Shown: positions 1 through 7,581 of the stretch, in pieces | How positions within the stretch are numbered: the first letter of the stretch is position 1 | How the letters are laid out: the number at the start of each line of letters is the position of its first letter | From: Comamonas sp. Y33R10-2 | GTDB taxonomy: Bacteria; Pseudomonadota; Gammaproteobacteria; Burkholderiales; Burkholderiaceae_C | Direction: 5' to 3' | Assembly: GCF_019355935.1 (NCBI RefSeq) | Contig: NZ_CP079925.1 | Span: 682,001 to 746,000 of the forward strand | DNA length: 64,000 bases | Notes under the pieces: model-generated | The model's database searches: none | Told to the model about the DNA's origin: nothing | What the model saw: only the letters and a program-made list of their open reading frames with translations | Position numbers and translations under genes: made by a program

Positions 1-835
1 CAGCAGGGTCTTGCACGGCTTTGCGCACTGCGGCGTTGATCTTGTCAACGATTTCCTTGGGCAGGTTCTTGGGGCCGACGATGCCGTAATACGCCATGCG
101 GTTGACTTGAGGCAGGCCCATTTCCTTGAAGGTGGGCACATCAGGCAGAGCTGCCAAACGCTGGGGAGCTGCGACGACTATAGCGGTCAGGCGCTTTTCC
201 TTGACGAAGGGCAGGGTGGAGGGCAGGTTGTCAAAAATCAGCGGCACTTGACCGGCCACCGCATCGTTGAGTGCAGGGCCCGAGCCACGGTAGGGCACGT
301 GCGTGGCATCGGTCTTGGTTTCCAGCTTGAACATTTCCATCATCAGGTGAGTGATGGAGCCTTGACCGGGCGATGCGTAAGAGTACTTGCTGGGATTGGC
401 CTTGAGCTCGGCCAGAAAGCTCTTGTAATCCTTGCCTGCAAACTTTGGGTTGGCAGCAATGATGTTGGGCGTGGCGGCGATGTTCACGATGGGCGTGAAA
501 TCAGTAGCAACGTTGTAGCTGATTTTGGGGTTGATGGCTGGATTGGTGGCCGTGGTGGACACGGTGGCAATACCGAGGCTATAGCCATCAGCCTTGGCGC
601 GTGCGGTTTCAGCCGCGCCAATGGTGCCGCCGCCACCGCCCTTGTTTTCGACCACAACGGACTGGCCCAGTTCGCGGCTCAGGGGTTCTGCGATGACGCG
701 GGCAATCAGGTCGGTAGTGCCGCCAGCGGCAAAGGGAACCAGTAAACGGATGGGCTTGTTGGGGTAGGCGTTTTGAGCCTGTGCTGCACCGCAGAGTGCG
801 AGAGTTGCCAGAACGGTGGCGGTGATTTTGAACAT
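1..835 (-). CDS. Bug/TctC-family periplasmic solute receptor (3' end outside window)
   Basis: Reading the minus strand from ATG at 835 gives MFKITATVLATLALCGAAQA, a typical Sec signal peptide, then a mature part beginning QNAYPNKPIRLLVPFAAGG, the classic Bug (tripartite tricarboxylate receptor) N-terminus. The later PYRGSGPAL and FDNLPSTLP stretches also fit the family. A Shine-Dalgarno AAGGAG lies just before the ATG. The gene runs off the left edge after about 278 codons (family about 320), so only the last 40 or so residues are missing. Bug proteins bind carboxylates in the periplasm. The position downstream of the glutarate genes suggests, but does not show, a dicarboxylate ligand such as glutarate. 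Confidence 0.93.
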   Translation of the reverse strand, partial: MFKITATVLATLALCGAAQAQNAYPNKPIRLLVPFAAGGTTDLIARVIAEPLSRELGQSVVVENKGGGGGTIGAAETARAKADGYSLGIATVSTTATNPAINPKISYNVATDFTPIVNIAATPNIIAANPKFAGKDYKSFLAELKANPSKYSYASPGQGSITHLMMEMFKLETKTDATHVPYRGSGPALNDAVAGQVPLIFDNLPSTLPFVKEKRLTAIVVAAPQRLAALPDVPTFKEMGLPQVNRMAYYGIVGPKNLPKEIVDKINAAVRKAVQDPA

Positions 836-973
836 ATCAGTCTCCTTGGGATTTGCGATGTGCAGTGCGCTGCTTTTGGTAGCGGTTTGCGGTTTTCGGG
901 GCTTTTGCCCTCTGTTGTTGGGGTTGAATGTTGGGTACGGAGTGTCGTGCAGAGCGTTCTATGGCGTCTGGGG

Positions 974-2224
974 TCAAACCACGTTTTGGGTGCGCAGCGC
1001 GGCTATAGCCTGCTGATCTAGTCCCAACTCACGCAGCACCTCATCGGTGTGCTGGCCCAGCGTTGGCGGTGCGCTGCGGTACGTAATAGGGGTGGCGGAA
1101 AGGCGCATGGGGTTGGCGACAGTGGCGATGCGGCCAATGCCGTCCCCCGCATTGCGCGGCAGGCTTTTTAAAATGCCGCGGGCTTTGACTTGCGGGTCTT
1201 CAAACGCCTCGGCAATGGTGTTGATGGGGCCGCAGGGCACGGCCTTGTCTTCCAGCAGGGCAATCCAGTCGAGGGTGCTGCGCGTCAGCATCACGGGCTT
1301 CATCAAGCCCAGCAGTGCGGCGCGGTTATGCACGCGGGCGGTATTGGTGGTGAAGCGCGCGTCTTGCGCCCAGCCGGGCTGGTCAATGGCTGCGCAAAAA
1401 CGGGCGAACTGGCCGTCGTTGCCAATGGCCAGCAGCACATTGCCGTCTAGCGTCGAAAAATCTTGATAGGGCGCGAGGCTGGGGTGAATATTGCCGGCGC
1501 GCCCGGGTGTCCGGCCGGTCGCCAGAAAGCCAGAAGCCTGATTGGCCAGCACGGCCATGCCTACATCGAGCAGTGCCATGTCGATGAACTGGCCTTGGCC
1601 CGATGCATGACGAGCATTGAGCGCGGCAAGAATCGCGTTGCTGGCATACAGACCGGTAAATACGTCGATGACCGCTACGCCCACCTTCAAGGGGCCGCCG
1701 CCGGGCTCGCTGTCTTCGTGGCCGGTAATGCTCATCAGGCCGCACATGGCTTGCACCATGAGGTCGTAGCCTGCGCGCTCGGCGTAAGGGCCGTCCTGGC
1801 CGAAGCCGGTAATGGAGCAGTAAACCAGACGAGGGTTCAGTGCCTTCAGGCTGTCGTAGTCCAGCCCATATTGCTTGAGACCGCCGGTCTTGAAGTTCTC
1901 CACCACTACATCGGCCTCTTGCGCCATGCGCAGCAGCAGGGCTTGGCCTTCGGGGTGTCCCATGTCTACGGTCAGGCTGCGCTTGTTGCGGTTGCAGGCG
2001 GTGAAGTAACTGGCTTCACGTGTGTCGTTGCCCGCATCGTCCTTCAAAAACGGAGGCCCCCAGTGGCGCGTATCGTCGCCCACTGCAGGTCGCTCGACTT
2101 TGACCACATCGGCACCCAGATCGGCCAGCATCTGCGTGGCCCACGGGCCCGCCAGCACACGGGACAGGTCCAGAACTTTGATGCCGTTCAATGCGCCTGC
2201 AGAAGTCGATGTGGAAGTGTTCAT
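974..2224 (-). CDS. CaiB/BaiF family III CoA-transferase, probable succinyl-CoA:glutarate CoA-transferase
   Basis: A 416-residue class III CoA-transferase. The N-terminus has the family signature GIKVLDLSRVLAGPWATQML with DVVKVERP, and AGYDLMVQAMCGLMSITG carries the conserved Asp that forms the acyl-anhydride in this family. The start is placed at ATG 2224; the in-frame codon upstream at 2236 is TTG. It lies downstream of glutaryl-CoA dehydrogenase on the same strand. This pair is the usual glutarate catabolic arrangement, in which the transferase makes glutaryl-CoA from glutarate and succinyl-CoA. The family call is firm; substrate is inferred from context. Confidence 0.88.
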   Translation of the reverse strand: MNTSTSTSAGALNGIKVLDLSRVLAGPWATQMLADLGADVVKVERPAVGDDTRHWGPPFLKDDAGNDTREASYFTACNRNKRSLTVDMGHPEGQALLLRMAQEADVVVENFKTGGLKQYGLDYDSLKALNPRLVYCSITGFGQDGPYAERAGYDLMVQAMCGLMSITGHEDSEPGGGPLKVGVAVIDVFTGLYASNAILAALNARHASGQGQFIDMALLDVGMAVLANQASGFLATGRTPGRAGNIHPSLAPYQDFSTLDGNVLLAIGNDGQFARFCAAIDQPGWAQDARFTTNTARVHNRAALLGLMKPVMLTRSTLDWIALLEDKAVPCGPINTIAEAFEDPQVKARGILKSLPRNAGDGIGRIATVANPMRLSATPITYRSAPPTLGQHTDEVLRELGLDQQAIAALRTQNVV

Positions 2225-2239
2225 ATCCGTCAGCAAACT

Positions 2240-2340
2240 ATGAAAAGTGAAGCGGTTAGCGCTGTATTGGTATGGGTTCTAAAGCAAAACAACTCAAAAC
2301 CCATACAAATCACGCGCTGCTAGATATCAAAGAAATAGCA
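2240..2340. repeat. Intergenic inverted-repeat element
   Basis: The gap between the dehydrogenase and the CoA-transferase holds a long imperfect hairpin. TATGGGTT near 2270-2277 pairs with AACCCATA near 2299-2306, flanked by AGCGCT and GCGCT arms and followed by CTAGATATCAAAG. It resembles the other CTAG/TATCAAA elements at 48200, 53300 and 54890. It may be a REP-like element or an operon-internal processing site. Confidence 0.5.
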
Positions 2341-2448
2341 GGCTTATGCGGTGAAGACAGCCCTTGAGACTAGGCGCTGAGCCGCAGACAGTAGCAGCGC
2401 TACGGCCAGGCTCAGCAACGACGTATCAAGGGTTGTATTCGCCGCGAT

Positions 2449-3642
2449 TTAGTTAGCGAAGGCAGCGATGCCGGTTTGGGCGCGGCCCAGAATCAGGGCG
2501 TGCACGTCATGAGTGCCTTCGTAGGTGTTGACCACCTCCAAGTTCACCAGATGGCGGGCCACGCCGAACTCGTCGGAGATGCCGTTGCCGCCCAGCATGT
2601 CGCGGGCCATGCGGGCAATGTCCAGCGACTTGCCGCAGTTGTTGCGCTTGACCAGAGACGTGATCTCGATCACGTTCTGATGCTCGTCCTTCATGCGGCC
2701 CACGCGCAGCACGGCTTGCAGGCCCAGCGTGATTTCGGTTTGCATGTCGGCCAGCTTCTTTTGAATCAGCTGGTTGGCTGCCAGAGGGCGGCCAAACTGC
2801 TTGCGGTCCAGCGTGTACTGGCGGGCGGTGTGCCAGCAGTCTTCGGCCGCACCCAGTGCGCCCCAAGCGATGCCGTAGCGAGCGCTGTTCAGGCATGTGA
2901 ACGGGCCCTTCAGACCGCGCACATCGGGGAAGGCGTTTTCTTCAGGGCAGAACACGTCTTCCATCACGATTTCACCGGTCACCGAAGCGCGCAGACCCAC
3001 CTTGCCGTGGATGGCGGGGGCGGACAGGCCCTTCATGCCCTTGTCCAGAATGAAGCCGCGAATCTGGCCCACGGTGCCGTCTTCGGCCACTTCCTTGGCC
3101 CAGACCACAAACACATCCGCCACGGGGCTGTTGGTGATCCACATCTTGTTGCCCTTGAGCTTGTAGCCACCGTCCACCTTATAGGCGCGGGTAGACATGT
3201 TGCCGGGGTCAGAGCCGTGGTCGGGTTCGGTCAGGCCAAAGCAGCCAATGAACTCGCCCGTTGCGAGCTTGGGCAGGTACTTCATCTTTTGCGCTTCGGT
3301 ACCAAACTCATTGATAGGCACCATCACCAAAGAGGACTGCACGGACGCCATGGAGCGGTAGCCCGAGTCCACGCGCTCAATCTCGCGGGCCACCAGGCCG
3401 TAGCTCACATAGTTCAGGCCAGCGCCGCCGTATTGCGTAGGGATGGTGGGGCCGAGCAGGCCCAGCTCGCCCATCTCGCGGAAGATGGACAGATCGACTG
3501 ACTCATTGCGGAACATGGCTTGAACGCGAGGTTTGAGCTTGTCTTGGCAGTAATCGCGCGCTGCGTCGCGGATCATGCGCTCTTCTTCGGTCAGCTGTTG
3601 ATCAAGTTGCAGGCAATCGTCCCACTGGTAGCTATTGGCCAT
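2449..3642 (-). CDS. gcdH: Glutaryl-CoA dehydrogenase
   Basis: A 397-residue acyl-CoA dehydrogenase with the family order: N-terminal helical domain, the FAD/substrate segment [16 protein letters not shown] with [18 protein letters not shown], and the C-terminal catalytic segment [20 protein letters not shown]. The Glu in YEGTHD is the expected catalytic base. It oxidises and decarboxylates glutaryl-CoA to crotonyl-CoA in lysine, tryptophan and glutarate breakdown. The start at 3642 (MANSYQWDD) is chosen because AGGAG at 3649-3653 is six bases upstream; ATG 3648 would have no spacing. A LysR gene diverges from it. Confidence 0.93.
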   Translation of the reverse strand: MANSYQWDDCLQLDQQLTEEERMIRDAARDYCQDKLKPRVQAMFRNESVDLSIFREMGELGLLGPTIPTQYGGAGLNYVSYGLVAREIERVDSGYRSMASVQSSLVMVPINEFGTEAQKMKYLPKLATGEFIGCFGLTEPDHGSDPGNMSTRAYKVDGGYKLKGNKMWITNSPVADVFVVWAKEVAEDGTVGQIRGFILDKGMKGLSAPAIHGKVGLRASVTGEIVMEDVFCPEENAFPDVRGLKGPFTCLNSARYGIAWGALGAAEDCWHTARQYTLDRKQFGRPLAANQLIQKKLADMQTEITLGLQAVLRVGRMKDEHQNVIEITSLVKRNNCGKSLDIARMARDMLGGNGISDEFGVARHLVNLEVVNTYEGTHDVHALILGRAQTGIAAFAN

Positions 3643-3733
3643 GTTCATCTCCTGAATACAAAGTGTTGATTTGCAGGCCCTTGCCTGAGTACTTACACAC
3701 ATATTAGGTTTGCGAAACAGGGTGAGGCAAACG

Positions 3734-3745
3734 ATGATTAATCAT
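3734..3745. promoter_or_regulatory. Perfect palindrome in divergent gcdH / LysR intergenic region
   Basis: ATGATTAATCAT is a perfect 12-bp palindrome roughly midway in the 193-bp gap between the two divergent genes. It contains the T-N11-A type symmetry LysR regulators favour and is a reasonable operator candidate. There is no direct evidence of binding. Confidence 0.4.
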
Positions 3746-3835
3746 TAATGAATGAGTAAAACGCATGTATAAATGCATTTATCAGGGTTTCTACCTTGTT
3801 TGAATTTTTATTGATGCGCTGAAGGCATAAAAACT

Positions 3836-4785
3836 ATGCGAAGAGTTCTTCCGTCCACACAGGCGCTGGCCTGCTTTGAATCAGCCGCTAGGCATATCAG
3901 CTATACCAAAGCGGCACAGGAGCTGTCGCTGACGCAAAGCGCGGTCTCGCGCCAAATCATTGCGTTGGAGGAGTTTGTGGGCGTGTCCCTTTTCAAGCGC
4001 ACCCGCCACGGCGTGCTGCTGACGGATGCCGGCCAACACTACGCCAAGCAAGTCAGCCGCTGGCTGCAGGGGCTGGAGCGCGATACGCTGGATTTAATGA
4101 GTCATCAAGGCGAGGGCGGGCCGATCAACTTGGCCGCAGTGCCCACTTTCACCACCCGCTGGCTGCTGCCGCGCCTGCCGCAAATGGCCCAGCAGCACCC
4201 CGACATCACCGTACACATCGATGTGCAAACACGGCCTTTTTTGTTTGCCGACACGGTGTTTGACGCCGCCATTTATGCCGGCACGCCAGAGCAGGTGGCG
4301 AGCTGGCCGGGCGTGCAGGCCCTGTGGCTGATGGATGAAGAAGTCGTGCCCGTATGCAGCCCGCAACTGCTGGCCACCGCCCAGCGACGTGATTTGGGGC
4401 GGGCTTGGCTACCGCTTGGCCCCGAGGTGATTGCCAAGATGCCGCTGCTGCAGCAAAGCACCCGCGCCCAAGGCTGGCGTCAGTGGTTTGAAGCGATGAA
4501 CGTAGATGCCCCACGTGCGCTGGATGGCATGCGGCTGGAGCTGTTTTCCATGTTAGCGGTAGCAGCCAGCCAAGGCCTTGGCGTGGCGCTGATCCCCCCA
4601 TGCTGATCGAGCAGGAGTTGGCGCGCGGTGATCTCATCATTGCCTGCCCGCAGCCCCTGCGCGGCAACCGTGCCTACTATTTGATTACCCCGGAGTTGGC
4701 AGCGGATGCCCAGCCATCTCCGGCGCTCAGAGCCTTTAGTCAATGGCTGCAGGGCCGTGCGCAAGAGGTGGTGATTAAAAAATAA
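3836..4785 (+). pseudogene. LysR-family regulator of the glutarate cluster, frameshifted
   Basis: Codons 1-256 (to the stop at 4606) encode a LysR regulator of the GcvA type: winged HTH YTKAAQELSLTQSAVSRQI and the substrate-binding domain. The frame breaks at a run of six C (4594-4599): it reads GVALIPP then C and stop. The +1 frame continues without a gap as MLIEQELARGDLIIACPQPL through to 4785, exactly the normal end of such proteins. One missing C explains everything. Either the regulator has lost its last 60 or so residues or this is a homopolymer base-calling error. Divergent from gcdH, so presumably its regulator. Confidence 0.85.
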
Positions 4786-5222
4786 TCAGACCTCTATTTA
4801 GTGTTTACTGACAAAGAGTTAGCTCGCTTGTTCAGCATCTTGTTAGAGCTTGTCCACAAGCTTGTAGTGATTTTTTGGGGAGAACTGGCCTTAAGCCCAG
4901 ATACATAGCCGGTGAGCTGCTATGAAATACGGAGTTTGCGTACATTCAGTCCCATATCGACTAGTTTGCCTAAAAATTAATCACGCATAAAGAAATTGTT
5001 TAATAACAATGGCTTAAGTTGCTTATCCAGCTATGTGGTGGGCTTTGTCCACAAGCTTGTAGAGGTTTGACAGGGAGAACTTCTTCTGCGCACTTCATTT
5101 CGATTTCCGGCCTCAGTCAGTCGATTAATTAACGCTCTGAATTTGAGGGGCGGCGAAAGAGGTTGGCAGTTTGCTCTTTGACTGCCCCCGCCCTTGTCAA
5201 TAAAGGGCTTGCAGCTATCTTT
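4786..5222. other. Intergenic region with two copies of a short direct repeat
   Basis: No convincing gene in 437 bp. It holds two 16-bp copies of TGTCCACAAGCTTGTA (4851-4866 and 5046-5061), each followed about 12 bases later by GGGAGAACT. The core ACAAGCTTGT is itself palindromic. The rest is comparatively A+T-rich and unassigned. Confidence 0.5.
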
Positions 5223-5963
5223 TTAAATCCACGGAGTAATGGCCAGCACCACAGGCATCAGCACAGCCGTAGCCACGCCGTTCAGTCCCATGGCCAGAGC
5301 CGAGAACGCACCCGCCGTGGGGTTGAGTTGAATGGCGCGCGCCGTGCCAATGGCGTGGGCGGTCAGCCCAATCGCAAAGCCTTGAACGGCGGGGTCTTGA
5401 AGGCGTAAAAAGCGGCACAGCAGGGGTGCCATCATGGTGCCACTAATACCCGTAATGGCCACCGCGACAGCTGCCAAAGATGGCTTGCCGCCAAAGCGCT
5501 CAGCCATAGGCAGGGCGATAGGGATGGTGGCTGACTTGGGTGCCACAGCAATCAGCGTCGCTTCAGAGCCGCCAAATAACCAAGCGATTCCCAATGCGGA
5601 AAACAGTGCGACTAAGCAGCCCACAAACAGCGCCACGCTAATGGGCAGCCACAGCTCCTTGATACGTTCGCGCTGGGCGTAAAGTGGAATAGCTAGCGCC
5701 ACCGTGGCCGGCCCAATCATGAGTCCTAGCAGTGACACGCCGCTGCGATACGTCTCATACGGCGTACCCGTCACCATCAGAATGCCAACGATCACCACCA
5801 CGCCGGTAAGCACCGGAATCAGCATAGGGCGGTTGCCGCTTTTTTTGTAAATCGCCATGGCGCCAAGGTAGACCACGAGTGTCAGTACCAGCCATGGAAG
5901 GGGCGAGCCTTCGGCAAGGCTCAACCAGGAGGTGTGCAGGCGGTCAAGCAAAGACGTGCTCAT
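5223..5963 (-). CDS. lrgB: LrgB/CidB-family inner-membrane protein
   Basis: About 246 residues, almost wholly hydrophobic, with the LrgB hallmarks PATVALAIPLY, PKSATIPIALPMAE and GLTAHAIGTARAIQ. The start at 5963 overlaps the stop of the upstream lrgA as ATGA, giving translational coupling. LrgA/LrgB (CidA/CidB) pairs are holin/antiholin-like membrane proteins tied to murein hydrolase control and, in some bacteria, to export of small organic acids. No regulator gene is adjacent. Confidence 0.9.
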   Translation of the reverse strand: MSTSLLDRLHTSWLSLAEGSPLPWLVLTLVVYLGAMAIYKKSGNRPMLIPVLTGVVVIVGILMVTGTPYETYRSGVSLLGLMIGPATVALAIPLYAQRERIKELWLPISVALFVGCLVALFSALGIAWLFGGSEATLIAVAPKSATIPIALPMAERFGGKPSLAAVAVAITGISGTMMAPLLCRFLRLQDPAVQGFAIGLTAHAIGTARAIQLNPTAGAFSALAMGLNGVATAVLMPVVLAITPWI

Positions 5964-6361
5964 GCGGAGCGCTCCTGCTCTGACGTGCTTTGATCGTTGT
6001 CTTGATTGCTGCTCTGATACCTGCGCTGGCGCTGTAGAAAAAAGCGAAAGGTGAGGGCTGTCGCCGTAAACGTGATAGCAGCACCGACGACGCAAGCCAG
6101 TACAAACGGCAGCCATTCGCGGCGCAGGTAATCAAACTCCAGCATCACGCCCGCGATGACGGGGATAAAGAGCAGCATCATGTTTTGCAGCAACACCTGT
6201 GCGCTGTCTTCCAGCGGCTTGGGCAAGCGCTTGTAAAACAGAAGTCCAAGCAGCAGCAATAACGTGCCAACTAAAGCTCCTGGCAGAGGCAGGCTGCAGA
6301 CGCGCACCAGAAATTCGCCTAACAATTGAAAGGCGAAAAGAACAGCAATCGCATACAACAT
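5960..6361 (-). CDS. lrgA: LrgA/CidA-family holin-like membrane protein
   Basis: A 133-residue protein with about four TM segments: QLLGEFLVRVCSLPLPGALVG, then LVGTLLLLLGLLFYKR, LLFIPVIAGVM and a C-terminal TM with a charged, Gln-rich tail. The PGALVG and FIPVIAGVM motifs are LrgA signatures. The start at 6361 (MLYAIAVLFAFQLL) is picked because the upstream in-frame sequence is not LrgA-like and AGGAG lies upstream, though 12 bases away. It overlaps lrgB by four bases. Confidence 0.88.
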   Translation of the reverse strand: MLYAIAVLFAFQLLGEFLVRVCSLPLPGALVGTLLLLLGLLFYKRLPKPLEDSAQVLLQNMMLLFIPVIAGVMLEFDYLRREWLPFVLACVVGAAITFTATALTFRFFLQRQRRYQSSNQDNDQSTSEQERSA

Positions 6362-6560
6362 TTGGAAAGTTAGCTCCTGAAATAAGAGTGACGGGCGGGC
6401 GTTTAAATTTGAAGTCAGCGCAATGTTTGCTTGCTTGGTGAATTTAGGTAAAGCCGCCAATTCTCTCTTGCGCATGCTGCACGAGAGGTCTATCTTGATT
6501 TGCAGGTGCTTCGAGATCGAAGCGACCAGTAATCTTTGGATGAGCATAGGAGAAATCACC

Positions 6561-6779
6561 ATGCATACCGGACTTTATCGCGCACCTGTGTATGAACCTA
6601 CTGTCGATGAATTGACGATACTTAAAAAGCTGGAGCTTGGCGAAGACGTGTCTTTGGGTGTTGCCGCCAAGGAGCACATGGCCAAGCGTTTGCTGGAGCG
6701 CGGTTTTGCCGTGCAAGATGAAAGCCGGCATTGGCACATCACCGATACAGGCCGCATGCTGATTCGCCGAACTCCCTAA
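6561..6779 (+). CDS. Small conserved-looking hypothetical protein (72 aa)
   Basis: Starts at ATG 6561 with TAGGAGA seven or so bases upstream. It encodes a soluble basic protein with a compact helical or winged-helix look: TVDELTILKKLELGEDVSL and AKRLLERGFAV, then HWHITDTGRMLIRR. The TDTGR..L ending resembles the tail of small winged-helix domains, but I do not recognise the family. Divergent from lrgA. A short palindrome follows the stop. Confidence 0.6.
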   Translation: MHTGLYRAPVYEPTVDELTILKKLELGEDVSLGVAAKEHMAKRLLERGFAVQDESRHWHITDTGRMLIRRTP

Positions 6780-6786
6780 AACCCTT

Positions 6787-6800
6787 AAGGGTTAACCCTT
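6787..6800 (+). terminator. Short palindrome plus T-tract after the 72-aa gene
   Basis: AAGGGTTAACCCTT is a perfect 14-bp palindrome followed by TTAT, seven bases past the stop at 6779. It is a weak terminator candidate. Confidence 0.35.
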
Positions 6801-6919
6801 TTATCATGCCTGCCTGATTTGAAGGCAATCAACTTCTTAAGGCGCTGATACAAGGGATTGGATGCTTGTTTTGTTGTGACTGAACAGATTGCTCACAGAG
6901 TTATTAACAGAATCTGTGG

Positions 6920-6950
6920 AAAAAAGCGCCGCAATATACGGCGCTTTTTT
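6920..6950. terminator. Bidirectional intrinsic terminator
   Basis: AAAAAAGCGCCG, loop CAATATA, CGGCGCTTTTTT: a 12-bp stem with a T-run on both strands, standing alone in the gene-free stretch 6801-7354. Confidence 0.75.
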
Positions 6951-7321
6951 ATGCTCAAAACTCAGGCAGGGTTGCTCAGATTGACAGTGGTCTTTGATTT
7001 TGACAATACGCAATCTTTGATCGATGCGAAGACATTTTCAGAGGCGCTAATGTGTCTATGAAAGACAGTGCACAGAATTTGACGGCTCATTTTGATGAGC
7101 GAGATCTCCGTAGGCCTACATTTTTTGTCGAGCGTGTATCGACATTGATATGAACTCTGCGTAGTCTGCTTGCGTGAAGTTATGCACAGTTATAGCTCTA
7201 TCTTAAAAAAGTGAGCGGATAACGCCAGCCTTGACTTAGTCTCGCTATCGGCAGGTTTGTTTTAGGGAGCTGTTCGATGTGCTTGAGTTGTCGTTTTCTC
7301 TGAGATGCAGAGAAAAGAAAA

Positions 7322-7348
7322 GCCGAGAAAGTGTTTCACTTTCTCGGC
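7322..7348 (-). terminator. Original host terminator of tRNA-Leu, now stranded beyond attL
   Basis: A 12-bp perfect stem (GCCGAGAAAGTG / CACTTTCTCGGC) with a 3-base loop, followed on the minus strand by a pyrimidine tract (7309-7321). It lies just beyond the displaced 3' fragment of tRNA-Leu, so before integration it would have ended the tRNA transcript. Confidence 0.75.
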
Positions 7349-7354
7349 ATTCAA

Positions 7355-7411
7355 TGTGGTGCCCGGGGCCGGAATCGAACCGGCACGCCTTGCGGCGGGG
7401 GATTTTGAGTC
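7355..7411 (-). repeat. attL: 57-bp core with displaced tRNA-Leu 3' fragment
   Basis: Identical to 47141-47197. It covers the tRNA 3' end (including CCA), acceptor strand, T arm, variable arm and the 3' part of the anticodon arm, then diverges (TCACCACAT instead of CCCTGCGTC). It cannot make a tRNA. Confidence 0.95.
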
Positions 7412-7581
7412 TCACCACATTGCCTTGAGGGACGTGAATTCTAACTCGCTTTTGGGCGCAAAGAATACGAAACGTCCACACTCCGACAAATATGCTTCGC
7501 GCCAATGATTGGCATCAGCACCTGCACTGATGTGGAGGCCTGGTAATACAAGTGCTGAGTGTAGATCTCAAGAGTAGATAC

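Noticed and set aside
11..745. Long plus-strand open frame over the left-edge gene
   Set aside because: It is the reverse of a Bug gene whose minus-strand product is unmistakable.
6858..7061. 67-codon plus-strand frame
   Set aside because: It runs through the strong terminator hairpin at 6920-6950 and has no ribosome site.
7357..7411. Second tRNA-Leu at the left junction
   Set aside because: Only the 3' part is present; the 5' acceptor strand and D arm are missing.
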